Below are positions 1 through 9,024 of a stretch of DNA of 64,000 nucleotides, piece after piece. The notes under the pieces are model-generated. The model had not been told where the DNA came from, did not search any database, and saw only the letters and a program-made list of their open reading frames with translations. The stretch is from assembly GCF_017086405.1 (NCBI RefSeq), contig NZ_CP070973.1, positions 6,356,739-6,420,738 on the forward strand, read 5' to 3'. The stretch comes from Mycobacterium gordonae. Lineage in GTDB: Bacteria > Actinomycetota > Actinomycetes > Mycobacteriales > Mycobacteriaceae. The translations under genes were made by a program, and so were the position numbers. The first letter of the stretch is position 1, and the number at the start of each line of letters is the position of its first letter.

Positions 1-718
1 TGTCGAAGCTGTTCTGCACCACTCCTGGGCGGTATTCGTCGGCCGGCCAGTAGCGCGACGAGTCCGGGGTGAAGATCTCGTCGGCCAGCAGCAGATTGCC
101 GTTACGGTCGGTGCCGAACTCAAACTTGGTGTCCGCGATGATGATTCCCTTGGTCAACGCATGGTCGGCGGCCTGCACGTAAATCTGCAGTGTGCGATCG
201 CGCAATTGGTTGGCCGCCACGGCGCCCACCAATTCGATCACCCGGTCGAACGAGATGTTCTCGTCATGGCTGCCCAACGCCGCCTTCGTGGCCGGGGTGA
301 ACAGCGGCTCGGCGAACTTGCTGGCCTCGACCAGGCCCGGTGGCAGTGCTATACCGCAGACCTTGCCGGTGGCCTGGTAGTCCAGCAGTCCCGAACCGGT
401 CAGGTAGCCGCGGGCGACGCACTCCACCTCGAGCATCTCGAGCCGGTGCACCACGAGCGCGCGACCGAGCACCTCCTCGGGGATCCGCGGGTCATCGGGG
501 GGACCGGCGAGGTGGTTCGGGGCGTCCACCAGCCCGAAGAAAAACACGCTCATCGCCGTCAGGATGCGGCCTTTGTCGGGAATGGCGCTGTCCAGGATGA
601 AGTCGTAGGCGGAGATCCGGTCGGTGGCGACCAACAACAGATGGTGGTCGTCGACGCGGTAGATCTCCCGAACTTTGCCACTGGCCACGTGCGGGTAATC
701 GGACAAAGGGGGTCGCAT
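1..718 (-). CDS. purC: Phosphoribosylaminoimidazole-succinocarboxamide synthase (SAICAR synthase), 3' end cut by window edge
   Basis: PurC condenses CAIR with aspartate, using ATP, to make SAICAR in de novo purine synthesis in the cytosol. The reading frame runs from an ATG with the family N-terminus (SDYPHVASGKVREIY), through the nucleotide-binding DHLLLVATDRISAYD segment and a clear IPEEVLGRALVVHRL block, to the window edge. About 239 codons are present; the M. tuberculosis enzyme is about 297 residues, so roughly 58 C-terminal residues lie outside. It is divergent from the membrane protein that follows and near purB, cyp126 and purD, as in M. tuberculosis. Identity is secure; only the 3' end is unseen. 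Confidence 0.96.
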   Translation of the reverse strand, partial: MRPPLSDYPHVASGKVREIYRVDDHHLLLVATDRISAYDFILDSAIPDKGRILTAMSVFFFGLVDAPNHLAGPPDDPRIPEEVLGRALVVHRLEMLEVECVARGYLTGSGLLDYQATGKVCGIALPPGLVEASKFAEPLFTPATKAALGSHDENISFDRVIELVGAVAANQLRDRTLQIYVQAADHALTKGIIIADTKFEFGTDRNGNLLLADEIFTPDSSRYWPADEYRPGVVQNSFD

Positions 719-779
719 CGGGTCAGCCTATCGGGCGAGCCGGCACCATTTCGGGGAGAGCTGTGCTGGTATCGGAGGC

Positions 780-1397
780 ATGACGAGGTTCCTGCCGTAC
801 TCCACCCGCCCGCTTCGCCTGTTCGGTCAACTGATCAGCGATATCACCATTTCGCTGTGGACGGTGATCTGGGTGCTCGTCGGCATGGCGGTGCACGATG
901 CGATTGCGACGATCGCCGAGGCCGGCCGGCAAGTGGAGAGCGGTTCGAAAGGACTCGCCGGCAACCTCGCCGCGGCGGGGCACGGGGCACACAGTGTTCC
1001 GCTGCTCGGCGATGCGCTCGGCAAGCCGCTAGACGCGGCCAGTCAGGCGGCCCTGGACGTGGCCGGCGCGGGCCACAACCTGGACACCACGGCGAGCTGG
1101 CTCGCCTGGGTCCTGGCGCTGGCGGTCGCGTCGCCGCCGATTCTGGCGGTGACGGTGCCCTGGCTGTTGCTGCGGTGGCGGTTCTTCCGGCGCAAGTGGG
1201 TGGTGACCGCGTTGGCCGCGACCGCGGCAGGGCAGCAACTGTTGGCGCTGCGGGCATTGGCCAACCGGTCGCCGGCGAAGCTCGCGGGGGTCAGTGCCGA
1301 CCCGGTCGGCGGCTGGCGCCACGAGGATCCGATGGTCATCCGCGGGTTGGCCGCACTGGAACTGAGGGCTGCCGGGATCAGGTTGCGAATGCCCTGA
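780..1397 (+). CDS. Conserved two-pass membrane protein (Rv0779c-like)
   Basis: A 205-residue protein of unknown function. It has one hydrophobic segment near residues 20-42 (ISLWTVIWVLVGMAV) and a second near 105-130 (LAWVLALAVASPPILAVTVP), followed by an Arg-rich stop-transfer (LLRWRFFRRKW). The Ala/Gly-rich stretch between them is predicted to be outside the membrane. Start is the ATG directly after a GGAGG. It lies between purC and cyp126, the same place as Rv0779c in M. tuberculosis, and the 3' end converges on cyp126 with about 35 bases between stops. No catalytic motif is visible. Confidence 0.85.
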   Translation: MTRFLPYSTRPLRLFGQLISDITISLWTVIWVLVGMAVHDAIATIAEAGRQVESGSKGLAGNLAAAGHGAHSVPLLGDALGKPLDAASQAALDVAGAGHNLDTTASWLAWVLALAVASPPILAVTVPWLLLRWRFFRRKWVVTALAATAAGQQLLALRALANRSPAKLAGVSADPVGGWRHEDPMVIRGLAALELRAAGIRLRMP

Positions 1398-1432
1398 GCC
1401 CGGCTAGGCGAACACATCGGGCGGCGGCCTGG

Positions 1433-2671
1433 CTACCGCTCGTGCAGTTCCACCACCAGGTGCCGGATGCCGGTGTGTCGGTTGCTGCGTGTCCATTCCG
1501 GAGCTTCCACCAGCCGGACGGCGCCGAACCGCGACCACATCTCCTCGTGCAGCACCCGCAGTTCCAGCCGGGCCAGGTTGGCGCCCAGGCAGTAGTGCAC
1601 GCCCTGACCGAACCCCAAGTGCGGGTTGGGCTTGCGGGTTATGTCGAACTGGCCCGCGCGTTCGAAGACGTTGTCGTCGCGGTTGGCCGAGCCCTCCCAG
1701 ATCTGCACCTTCTGGCCCGCCTCGATCCGGTGTCCCCCGAGAGTGACGTCGCGGGTGGCGGTGCGCCGCTTCGACGGCGACGGGGAGGTCCACCGGATGA
1801 TCTCCTCGACCGCGGTGGGCAACAGCTCGGAATCGCCGCGCAGAGAGTGCAATTGGTCCGGGTGTTCGGCCAGCGCAAGCAGCCCGCCGGCCACCGCGTT
1901 GCGCGTCGTCTCCGCCCCGGCGCTGAACAGCAGGCTGAAGAACAGATAGACCTCGAGATCGGAAAGGGCTTGGGAGTTTTCGTCTTCGACGGCGGCGTTG
2001 GCAACCACTGACAGCATGTCGTCGGTCGGCTGCGCACGCTTGGCGGCTATCAGCTCCTGACCATAGGTGTACATCCGCGACCCGGCCTCTTCGATCGAGA
2101 GCTGGGACAGCGCGGCCTTTCGTGAGCCGCCGAAGTCGAATTGCGGTTCGATGGCCTCGAACAGCCAATGTCGTTCGCTCTCAGGCACTCCCAACAGAAT
2201 GCAAATCATTTGCATGGGCAGCTCGGCGGCGATGTCGACCAGGAAGTCGAACGGCTCGCCGGGCACCACCGCATCGAGCAGGCGGCGCGCCCGGGCCCGC
2301 AGATCGTCCTCGACCCGGCGGATCATCCGCGGCGTGAGCCCGGAGCTGACCAGGCGCCGGATCTGGGAGTGCCGAGGGTCGTCCATCATGTTGAGCACCT
2401 GACCCGCGATCGCCAGATCCTGCAGCAGTGTACCGCCGAACGGACGGGCGCCACCGGTGACCGAGGAGTAGGTGACCGGATCACGCAGTACTTCAAGGGT
2501 TTCCGGGTGAGTGGCCACCGACCAGAAGCCTTCCCCGTCGGGGGTGTTGTCGGTGGGCTCGTGCCAGAACACCGGCGCCTCGCGCCGATGGACGGCAAAC
2601 AATTCGTGCGGGAACCCGTTGGCGAAGTTGTCCAGGTCGGTGAAGTCGATGTTCGTCACCGCGGTGGTCAC
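1433..2671 (-). CDS. cyp126: Cytochrome P450 CYP126 family
   Basis: A 412-residue soluble P450 monooxygenase. The heme-ligand loop FGQGVHYCLGANLA carries the axial Cys; the I-helix oxygen-activation motif is FSAGAETTRNA, and the K-helix ExxR is in EEIIRW. Length and position match CYP126 of M. tuberculosis (Rv0778). Its start codon overlaps the purB stop by four bases (ATGA), so it is translationally coupled to purB. The physiological substrate of CYP126 is not known; the M. tuberculosis enzyme has been reported to bind azoles and some small aromatic ligands. P450 identity is certain, the subfamily very likely. Confidence 0.93.
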   Translation of the reverse strand: MTTAVTNIDFTDLDNFANGFPHELFAVHRREAPVFWHEPTDNTPDGEGFWSVATHPETLEVLRDPVTYSSVTGGARPFGGTLLQDLAIAGQVLNMMDDPRHSQIRRLVSSGLTPRMIRRVEDDLRARARRLLDAVVPGEPFDFLVDIAAELPMQMICILLGVPESERHWLFEAIEPQFDFGGSRKAALSQLSIEEAGSRMYTYGQELIAAKRAQPTDDMLSVVANAAVEDENSQALSDLEVYLFFSLLFSAGAETTRNAVAGGLLALAEHPDQLHSLRGDSELLPTAVEEIIRWTSPSPSKRRTATRDVTLGGHRIEAGQKVQIWEGSANRDDNVFERAGQFDITRKPNPHLGFGQGVHYCLGANLARLELRVLHEEMWSRFGAVRLVEAPEWTRSNRHTGIRHLVVELHER

Positions 2672-4104
2672 AGGATCGCCCCCGGCGAGTACTTGGCCGA
2701 CTCCGGGTGGCGACTCACGAGCTCGTCCACCAGGGCGGCCACCTCGTCGACCTGGTCACCGGCCGCACCGACGAAGGCCTCCTTGTCGGCGAGCGCGGCA
2801 TCCAGGGCCGCCCGGTCCAGCGGGAGCCGGTCATCGGCGGCCAACCGGTCCAGTAAGTCGGGCTCGGCGCCGCGCTCCCGCATGGCCAGGGCCGTGGCGA
2901 CGGCATGTTCGCGGATCACATGGTGCGCGGCTTCGCGACCCATCCCGGCGCGCACGGCGGCGATCAGAACCTTCGTGGTGGCCAGAAACGGCAGATACCG
3001 GTCCAGCTCGCGCTGAATCACAGCCGGGTAAGCGCCGAACTCGTCGAGCACCGTCAGGAACGTCTCGATCTGCCCGTCGACGGCAAAGAAGCTGTCCGGC
3101 AATGCAACTCGGCGCACCACGGAGCAGAAGACATCGCCCTCATTCCACTGCGCGCCGGCCAGTTCGGCGGCCATCGAGGCGTATCCGCGTAGCACCACCT
3201 GAAGTCCGTTGACCCGTTCGCAGCTGCGGGTGTTCATCTTGTGTGGCATCGCCGAGGAGCCGACCTGACCTTCGGCGAACCCCTCGGTGACCAGTTCGTG
3301 CCCGGCCATCAACCGGATGGTGTGCGCCAGCGACGACGGTCCCGCGCCCAGCTGGACCAGCGCGGAGAGCACGTCGTGGTCCAGCGAACGCGGATAAACC
3401 TGCCCGACGCTGCGCAATACCGTTGTGAATCCGAGGAATTCAGCCGCCTGTTGCTCGAGGGCGGCGAGTTTGACCGAATCGCCGTCGAGCAGGTCGAGCA
3501 TGTCCTGTGCCGTGCCCATCGGCCCCTTGATGCCGCGCAGCGGGTAGCGGTCGATCAGCTCCCGCAACCGGGTCAGCGCGATCAGTGTCTCCTGCGCGGC
3601 CGAAGCGAACCGCTTGCCGAGTGTGGTGGCCTGGGCGGCGACGTTGTGGCTGCGCCCGGCCATCACCAGGTCCCGGTAGGCCACCGCGCGCTCGGCAAGG
3701 CGGGCCAGCACCGCCACCGTGTGACTGAACACCAGTTCCAGCGACTGCCGGATCTGCAATTGCTCCACGTTCTCGGTCAGGTCGCGGCTGGTCATGCCCT
3801 TGTGTACGTGCTCGTGGCCGGCGAGCGCGTTGAATTCCTCGATGCGGGCCTTGACGTCGTGGCGCAGCACCCGCTCGCGCGCGGCGATCGAGGCCAGATC
3901 GACGTTCTCGAGAACGCGCTGGTAGTCGTCGATTGCCTCGGCGGGGACATCCACACCCAGCTGGGTCTGGGCCCGCAGCACGGCGAGCCACAGCCGCCGC
4001 TCCGCGACCACCTTGGCCTCCGGCGACCAGATCGCCACCATCTCACCGCTTGCGTACCGGCTGGCCAGCACGTTCGGAATGCTCACTGGGGTTGTCACGG
4101 ACAC
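2668..4104 (-). CDS. purB: Adenylosuccinate lyase
   Basis: PurB cleaves SAICAR to AICAR plus fumarate and adenylosuccinate to AMP plus fumarate, two steps of purine synthesis. The 478-residue product carries the fumarase/aspartase superfamily signature GSSAMPHKMN and the TSRDLTENVEQ block. Length is close to the family norm (about 470). It is the first gene of a two-gene unit with cyp126 (4-base overlap). The start is the ATG before SVTTPVSIPNVL; upstream in-frame sequence has no family similarity. Confidence 0.96.
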   Translation of the reverse strand: MSVTTPVSIPNVLASRYASGEMVAIWSPEAKVVAERRLWLAVLRAQTQLGVDVPAEAIDDYQRVLENVDLASIAARERVLRHDVKARIEEFNALAGHEHVHKGMTSRDLTENVEQLQIRQSLELVFSHTVAVLARLAERAVAYRDLVMAGRSHNVAAQATTLGKRFASAAQETLIALTRLRELIDRYPLRGIKGPMGTAQDMLDLLDGDSVKLAALEQQAAEFLGFTTVLRSVGQVYPRSLDHDVLSALVQLGAGPSSLAHTIRLMAGHELVTEGFAEGQVGSSAMPHKMNTRSCERVNGLQVVLRGYASMAAELAGAQWNEGDVFCSVVRRVALPDSFFAVDGQIETFLTVLDEFGAYPAVIQRELDRYLPFLATTKVLIAAVRAGMGREAAHHVIREHAVATALAMRERGAEPDLLDRLAADDRLPLDRAALDAALADKEAFVGAAGDQVDEVAALVDELVSRHPESAKYSPGAIL

Positions 4105-4417
4105 AGCTTACGGTCGCGCGGAGCCTTGACTTGTCGTCCGGGAGCGCGGCCGGACGCCAGACCCGGGCCGATGGGGCCGGCCTGTCCGCCCGCTGGTGGC
4201 GAATCGTGATCCCTGCGCTTGCGGCCTGGCGCCCCGCCGTGGTCATTCTCGTTTGAGCCAACGAATGCGCGGCGTGGAGGTTTGCCGATCAAGACAAAAC
4301 CGGGAATTGGCACTGCTTACGGCGATATGCTGGCGCTACCCGTGGGTTGCAGGTAACCGGGCATCTCGCGGGTCGTCCCAGTCCATCGGGCCGTGACCTC
4401 ATCGGGGAAGGTGTCCG
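4105..4417. other. Intergenic region, no convincing gene
   Basis: This gap separates purB from a decayed PE_PGRS gene. Short open frames exist on both strands but show no family features. In M. tuberculosis this interval holds Rv0776c, a hypothetical gene; I could not recognise a remnant of it here. The last part presumably holds the old promoter of the PE gene (a GGGGAAGG ribosome-binding sequence just before its ATG). Confidence 0.5.
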
Positions 4418-5091
4418 ATGTCATATGTGATCGCTGCCCCGGAGTGGATGGCCGCCGCCGCCACGGAGTTGGCGGGTATCGGGTCGACGATCGGGGCGGC
4501 CAACACTGTGCGGCCAACACCCAACGGTTGCTGGCCGCGGGCGCTGATGAGGTATCAGCGGCGGTGGCGGTGCTATTCGACACGCACGCCCAGTCCTACC
4601 GGGCGGTGAGCGCGCAAGCTGCGGTGTTTTACGAACAGTTCCTGCAGGCCTTGACCGCGGGCACCGGGTCCTATGCGGCAGCCGAGGCTGCCAACGCCGC
4701 GTCAATAACCAGTCCGCTACTCAACGCGATCAACGCGCCCTTCCTCGCGGCCACCGGGCGCCCGCTGATCGGTAACGGCGCCAACGCGGCGGCGGGGTCC
4801 GGGGCCGCCGGTGGGGCCGGCGGGTGATTGTACGGCGACGGTGGCGCAGGTGGGTCCGGCCCGAATGGCGGTGCCGGCGGGGCCGCCGGACTGTTCGGTA
4901 ACGGCGGCGCCGGCGGCGTCGGCGCCGGCGCCGAGAGCTTTGGGACCGGTGGTACCGGGGGAGCCGGCGGCGATGCCGTCCTGATCGGCAACGGCGGTAA
5001 CGGCGGTAAGGGCGGTACTGGCTTCATCCTTGGCAAGAGCGGCACGCCGGGCGCCGGGGGTCTGCTGTTCGGTTTTGACGGGTTGACGTAG
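4418..5091 (+). pseudogene. PE_PGRS gene inactivated by a frameshift and a nonsense codon
   Basis: The ATG begins a canonical PE domain (MSYVIAAPEWMAAAATELAG), but around base 4511 the frame shifts by minus one. The rest of the domain (RLLAAGADEVSAAVAVLF) then continues in another frame. Canonical spacing between GAAN and LLAAGADEVS fits loss of 4 bases. Downstream, after the linker GRPLIGNG, the frame meets TGA where PE_PGRS proteins normally have GGW (TGG). The Gly-Gly-Ala PGRS repeats (GNGGAGG types) then run on to a natural-looking stop at 5089-5091. The whole remnant would encode only about 220 residues, a short PE_PGRS. Two independent lesions make a functional product unlikely, unless one is a sequencing error in repetitive GC-rich DNA. 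Confidence 0.88.
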
Positions 5092-5299
5092 CCGGCGGGA
5101 GCGGCACTCCACGCCTACCGATAGGCACCTTCGATCATGCACTCCGCCAGCGTCGCCCTAACGTGAACAGGCTGCGACCCGACCGGGGTAGCCGCCGTCG
5201 ACCACGGCGGACTGCAATCAGTGTCAGCGCCGTCCGTACCGACGACGACGTGCTGACCGCGCGGCGGGCACGAGCCAGCTGCGGCGACGCGGCGACGGG

Positions 5300-5959
5300 C
5301 TAGATCGCGACGCCGTCGTTGCCCAACGACGTGCTGATGACCCGCACCGGCGGTTGATCGACGGGCGCAAGCACTTCGATCAGATCGATCACGGTCGCCA
5401 TCGCTGCTGCGCGCGGATCGCGCCCTTCGACCAGAGCGGAGACCACCGACCCGTCAACGGCGCAGATCAAGGTGCACACCAGTTCGATCTGCACCGCCCG
5501 ACCCGACCTCTCGATGGCCTCGGCGACCGCCTCGGCGCGCTGGCGCAGGCTGCGCCGCATGCTCTCCCGCAAGGCAGGCAGACGGGTACAGGCGATATGA
5601 CGCTCATAGCGCGATATCAGCTGCTCGGCGAGCCCTGGTCCGGATACGTCCCCAACCAGCAAGTCGACCAGCACGTCAGCGGTGGTCTCCGGCCCCCGGC
5701 GGCGGCGGGACAGGGCGTTGACCCTGGCCCGCAGCTGCGCCACCTCGATCATTCCGATGTGCTCGACCGCGCGGGCGATCAAGTCATCGAGCGACGAGAA
5801 GTAGTAGGTAGTAGACGCCAGGGGCAGGCCGGCTCGCCGAGCGACCGCCCGATGGCGCACCGCTTCGAACCCGCCTTCGCCGAGCAGCTCGGCGGCAGCG
5901 CTTACCAACGCGTACCGCCGACGTTCTCCTTTGGGAGTAACTGCTGCTGTCACGTCCAC
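5300..5959 (-). CDS. TetR-family transcriptional regulator (Rv0775-like)
   Basis: A 219-residue regulator. The N-terminal helix-turn-helix is clear: AAAELLGEGGFEAVRHRAVARRAGLPLASTT then YYF at about residues 22-54, followed by a variable ligand-binding domain. GTG start; a second GTG six bases downstream is an alternative. It is divergent from a secreted esterase, with about 55 bases between starts and a palindrome in that gap, so it most likely controls itself and the esterase. Corresponds by position to Rv0775. Ligand unknown. Confidence 0.9.
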   Translation of the reverse strand: MDVTAAVTPKGERRRYALVSAAAELLGEGGFEAVRHRAVARRAGLPLASTTYYFSSLDDLIARAVEHIGMIEVAQLRARVNALSRRRRGPETTADVLVDLLVGDVSGPGLAEQLISRYERHIACTRLPALRESMRRSLRQRAEAVAEAIERSGRAVQIELVCTLICAVDGSVVSALVEGRDPRAAAMATVIDLIEVLAPVDQPPVRVISTSLGNDGVAI

Positions 5960-5994
5960 CCATGCTGCCAGTCAAAGTGGTACTGCATTGCCAT

Positions 5995-6004
5995 TTTCGC
6001 GAAA
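5995..6004. promoter_or_regulatory. Candidate operator palindrome TTTCGCGAAA
   Basis: A perfect 10-base palindrome lies in the short divergent interval between the TetR gene and the esterase, 11 bases before the esterase start. Longer flanking arms TGCCAT and ATGGCA also face each other around it, though not on exactly the same centre. It is the natural place for the TetR protein to bind. Inference from position and symmetry only. Confidence 0.45.
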
Positions 6005-6014
6005 CGAACATGGC

Positions 6015-6926
6015 ATGATGACCCGCATGCCAGACATCAGCCGCCGTGCCGTGCTGCGCCTCGGCGCCGCCGCCGCATGCGGCGCGGGCGGCGCATATGC
6101 GCTCGACGTGCTGTTTCACCCACAAACGTCGGGCGCCGCGCCGGTTGCCCGGACTGGGACAAACGTTCCATTGGCGCCGACACGGCCGCTGGATCCCGCG
6201 CCCCCCGCGCAGGCGGCTCCGACCATGGTGACTGGCTCATTCGCCTCGGCAGCACGGGGTGGGATATCGACGAATTGGGCGATCGCGCGTCCGCCCGGCC
6301 AGACCAAACCGCTGCGGCCGGTCATTGCCCTGCACGGCAAAGGTAACGATGCCGCGGCCGTGATGGCCGGCGGTGTCGAGCAGGGCTTGGCGCAAGCCGT
6401 CAATGCCGGGTTACCGCCGTTCGCGGTGGTCGCCGTCGACGGCGGCGGCGGCTACTGGCACAGACGGGCCGACGGTGACGACGCCGGGTCGATGGTGCTC
6501 AACGAGCTGATTCCGATGCTGGACAGCCACGGCCTGGACACTTCGCGGGTGGGATTCCTGGGCTGGTCGATGGGCGGCTATGGCGCGTTACTGCTCGGCG
6601 GCCGACTGGGCGCCGGACGCACCGCCGCGATCTGCGCGGTGAGCCCCGCGCTGTGGACATCCTCGGGCGCGGCCGCGCCCGGCGCCTTCGACGGGCCCGA
6701 CGACTACGCGGCCAATTCGGTGTGGGGCATGCCGGCGCTGGGTGCGATCCCGATCCGCATCGACTGCGGCGACAGTGACCCCTTCTATTCGGCGACAAAG
6801 CAGTTCATCGCCCAACTCCCGAATCCGCCGGCGGGCGGTTTCTCCCCGGGCGGTCACGACGGCGGTTTCTGGAGCTCCCAGTTGCCGGCGGAGTTGACTT
6901 GGATGGCGCCCCTGCTGACGGCGTAG
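6015..6926 (+). CDS. Secreted alpha/beta-hydrolase esterase (Rv0774c-like), Tat-type signal
   Basis: A 303-residue exported esterase. The N-terminus has a twin Arg followed by a hydrophobic run (SRRAVLRLGAAAACGAGG), a Tat-like signal. The nucleophile elbow is GWSMGGYGALL, and the fold resembles the esterase D / antigen 85-like group. HGKGN near the start of the domain probably forms the oxyanion region; the Asp is in RIDCGDSDPFY and the His in FSPGGHDGGFW. Three in-frame ATGs (6015, 6018, 6027) compete as start. M. tuberculosis Rv0774c is reported as a secreted, stress-related esterase. Divergent from its likely TetR regulator; ggtA follows on the same strand after about 40 bases. Confidence 0.87.
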   Translation: MMTRMPDISRRAVLRLGAAAACGAGGAYALDVLFHPQTSGAAPVARTGTNVPLAPTRPLDPAPPAQAAPTMVTGSFASAARGGISTNWAIARPPGQTKPLRPVIALHGKGNDAAAVMAGGVEQGLAQAVNAGLPPFAVVAVDGGGGYWHRRADGDDAGSMVLNELIPMLDSHGLDTSRVGFLGWSMGGYGALLLGGRLGAGRTAAICAVSPALWTSSGAAAPGAFDGPDDYAANSVWGMPALGAIPIRIDCGDSDPFYSATKQFIAQLPNPPAGGFSPGGHDGGFWSSQLPAELTWMAPLLTA

Positions 6927-6965
6927 ACCCTGGTTGTGCGGCCAGTGCGCCGCTACGCTCCCCCC

Positions 6966-8549
6966 GTGAGCACACCATTCGGCTGGAACAACCCGTACCG
7001 CTGGCCTCGGACGCCGATGCTGGCTGCCAATGCGGTCTGCACATCGCAGCCACTGGCCGCACAGGCAGGTCTCCGAATGCTCGCCGACGGCGGGAATGCG
7101 GTGGACGCGGCCGTCGCCACCGCGATCACCCTGACGCTGGTCGAACCGGTGTCCAACGGCATCGGGTCGGATGCCTTCGCCATCGTCTGGGACGGTGAGC
7201 GTCTGCACGGCCTCAACGCGTCTGGCCGCGCACCGGCAGCGTGGACACCCGAATACTTTGGCGGGCAGGGTGTTCCGGCTGCCGGGTGGAACTCCGTCAC
7301 GGTACCCGGAGCGGTATCGGCCTGGGCACAACTGCATGCCCAGTTCGGGAGGCTCCCGTTCGAGCGACTCTTCGCACCCGCTATCGCATATGGCCGCAAC
7401 GGTTTTCTGGTCTCGCCGATGGTGGCCACCCAGTGGGCGGCCCAGGTGCCGTTGTTCGCCGAGCAGCCCGGGTTCGCCGAAGCCTTCCTGCCGGGAGGAC
7501 GGGCGCCGAAAGCCGGCGAGCTGTTCACTTTTCCCGACCATGCGGACACGCTGGAGAAGATCGCAGCATCCGGTGGGGTGGAGTTCTATCGCGGTGAGTT
7601 GGCGGCGGCGCTCGAAGCGCACTCCACGGCGAACGGCGGCGCGCTACGCGCGAACGACTTGGCCGCGCACCGAGCCGATTGGGTGGGCACGATCAGCAAC
7701 GAGTATCGCGGGTACACGGTGCACGAAATACCGCCCAATGGTCAAGGAATCGTGGCTTTGATCGCGCTAGGGATCCTCGATCATTTCGACATGGCCTCGC
7801 GGCCAGTCGATTCCGCCGACAGTGTGCACCTGCAGATCGAAGCGCTGAAACTGGCTTTCGCCGACGCACACGCCTACGTCGCCGATATCGACCACATGGC
7901 CGTCACCGCCGCGCAGCTGCTCGACCGCGATTACTTGAAGCAGCGGGCCGCACTGATCGATCCCGCCCGCGCCAACCCCGCCTCGGCCGGAACACCCAAG
8001 GGCGGCACGGTTTATCTGACCGCCGCCGATTCCGCGGGGATGATGGTGTCGATGATCCAGTCGAACAACATGGGTTTCGGCTCCGGCGTGGTGGTGCCGG
8101 GCACCGGCATATCATTGCACAATCGTGGCGCCAATTTCTCTGCGATACAGGGTCATCCGAACCAGGTCGGACCGGGCAAGCGCCCGTACCACACCATCAT
8201 TCCGGGCTTCGTCACCAAGGACGGCGCGCCCGTGATGACCCTGGGCGTGATGGGCGGGCCCATGCAGCCACAGGGCCACGTACAGGTTCTGGTGCGCATC
8301 GCCGACTACGGCCAGAACCCCCAGGCCGCCTGCGACGGCCCGCGCTTCCGTTGGGTACAGGGCATGGAAGTCAGTTGCGAGAACGGATTTCCACCGAAGA
8401 CCCTCGACGGTCTCCGTCAGCGTGGGCATGAACTGCTCACCGTGGATGACTACAACGCGTTCGGCAGTTGCCAGGCGATCTGGCGTTTGGACGACGGATA
8501 TCTCGCGGCCAGCGACCCGCGTCGGGACGGGCAGGCCGCCGCGCTCTGA
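6966..8549 (+). CDS. ggtA: Gamma-glutamyltranspeptidase / Ntn-hydrolase
   Basis: A 527-residue member of the gamma-glutamyltransferase family, which hydrolyses or transfers the gamma-glutamyl group of glutathione-like substrates after autocleavage at a Thr. The likely autoprocessing Thr is residue 348 in KGGTVYLTAAD, followed by the conserved MIQSNNMGFGSG and LHNRG elements. The N-terminal part has ANAVDAAVATAITLTLVEP, a family hallmark. Unlike many GGTs no signal peptide is obvious at the chosen GTG start, so it may act in the cytosol or exit by another route; an upstream GTG at 6936 would add ten residues. Same position as Rv0773c. Confidence 0.9.
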   Translation: MSTPFGWNNPYRWPRTPMLAANAVCTSQPLAAQAGLRMLADGGNAVDAAVATAITLTLVEPVSNGIGSDAFAIVWDGERLHGLNASGRAPAAWTPEYFGGQGVPAAGWNSVTVPGAVSAWAQLHAQFGRLPFERLFAPAIAYGRNGFLVSPMVATQWAAQVPLFAEQPGFAEAFLPGGRAPKAGELFTFPDHADTLEKIAASGGVEFYRGELAAALEAHSTANGGALRANDLAAHRADWVGTISNEYRGYTVHEIPPNGQGIVALIALGILDHFDMASRPVDSADSVHLQIEALKLAFADAHAYVADIDHMAVTAAQLLDRDYLKQRAALIDPARANPASAGTPKGGTVYLTAADSAGMMVSMIQSNNMGFGSGVVVPGTGISLHNRGANFSAIQGHPNQVGPGKRPYHTIIPGFVTKDGAPVMTLGVMGGPMQPQGHVQVLVRIADYGQNPQAACDGPRFRWVQGMEVSCENGFPPKTLDGLRQRGHELLTVDDYNAFGSCQAIWRLDDGYLAASDPRRDGQAAAL

Positions 8550-9024
8550 CGCCGCGAAGCCCTGGCCCGGCCGTAGGCATCGATTGACGGCAAGCCACGC
8601 CGTCGCCTTTCCCGGCGCGCGTTCCGACACCAGCGGCAGCTCCGCCTCGCGCGTGCTACCAGCCACTGGCACCCATCTCGGCCGCGTCGCGGACGAAGAC
8701 ACCCCACAGCACATAGCGGTCGGTCGGGACCAGACCTCCGTTAAACCAGCTTGCCGACGTTCCCGGCTTCACCGTCACCGATCCCGCGACGGTCGTTGAG
8801 CCGCTGAGGTTCTCACGATCAGCGGCCCACCCGTCAACCCCGTCTCGGACCTTCACCCGACGAGATAAGGTGAACTAAAGGTAAACTCATAGGAAACTAT
8901 AGATGACTTGGCGATGAATCGCTGGGTACTATCGAATGAGCAATTGCGGGCTGGCGCCGAGGCTGCGCTCGGCATTCCTGTTACGGACGGTGCGATGATT
9001 GGCTCAGTTCATCGAAGCCCCGGC
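8550..9024. other. Intergenic region with a DUF732-like peptide relic
   Basis: Nothing here scores as an intact gene. On the + strand, 8741-8806 encodes LADVPGFTVTDPATV, which resembles the DUF732 module of the next gene (GIPGLTVTDPAAA); 14 bases are identical (accgtcaccgatcc). It has no start or second cysteine, so it looks like a leftover. A 66-codon open frame on the minus strand (8656-8856) cannot be assigned. The last 120 bases are AT-richer with promoter-like hexamers (TAAACT, TATAGA). The open frame upstream of the kinase (8914-9024) has poor GC at third positions, so it is read as leader rather than coding. Confidence 0.45.

Noticed and set aside
161..2011. 616-codon open frame on the + strand
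   Set aside because: It runs antisense to purC and cyp126 and across the intergenic space; composition is Arg/Gly/His-rich as expected from a shadow frame.
3241..4209. 322-codon frame opposite purB
   Set aside because: Antisense of a secure gene and shows no family motif.
8656..8856. 66-residue minus-strand gene upstream of the kinase
   Set aside because: No ribosome-binding sequence or family pattern; could be a fragment but cannot be supported.
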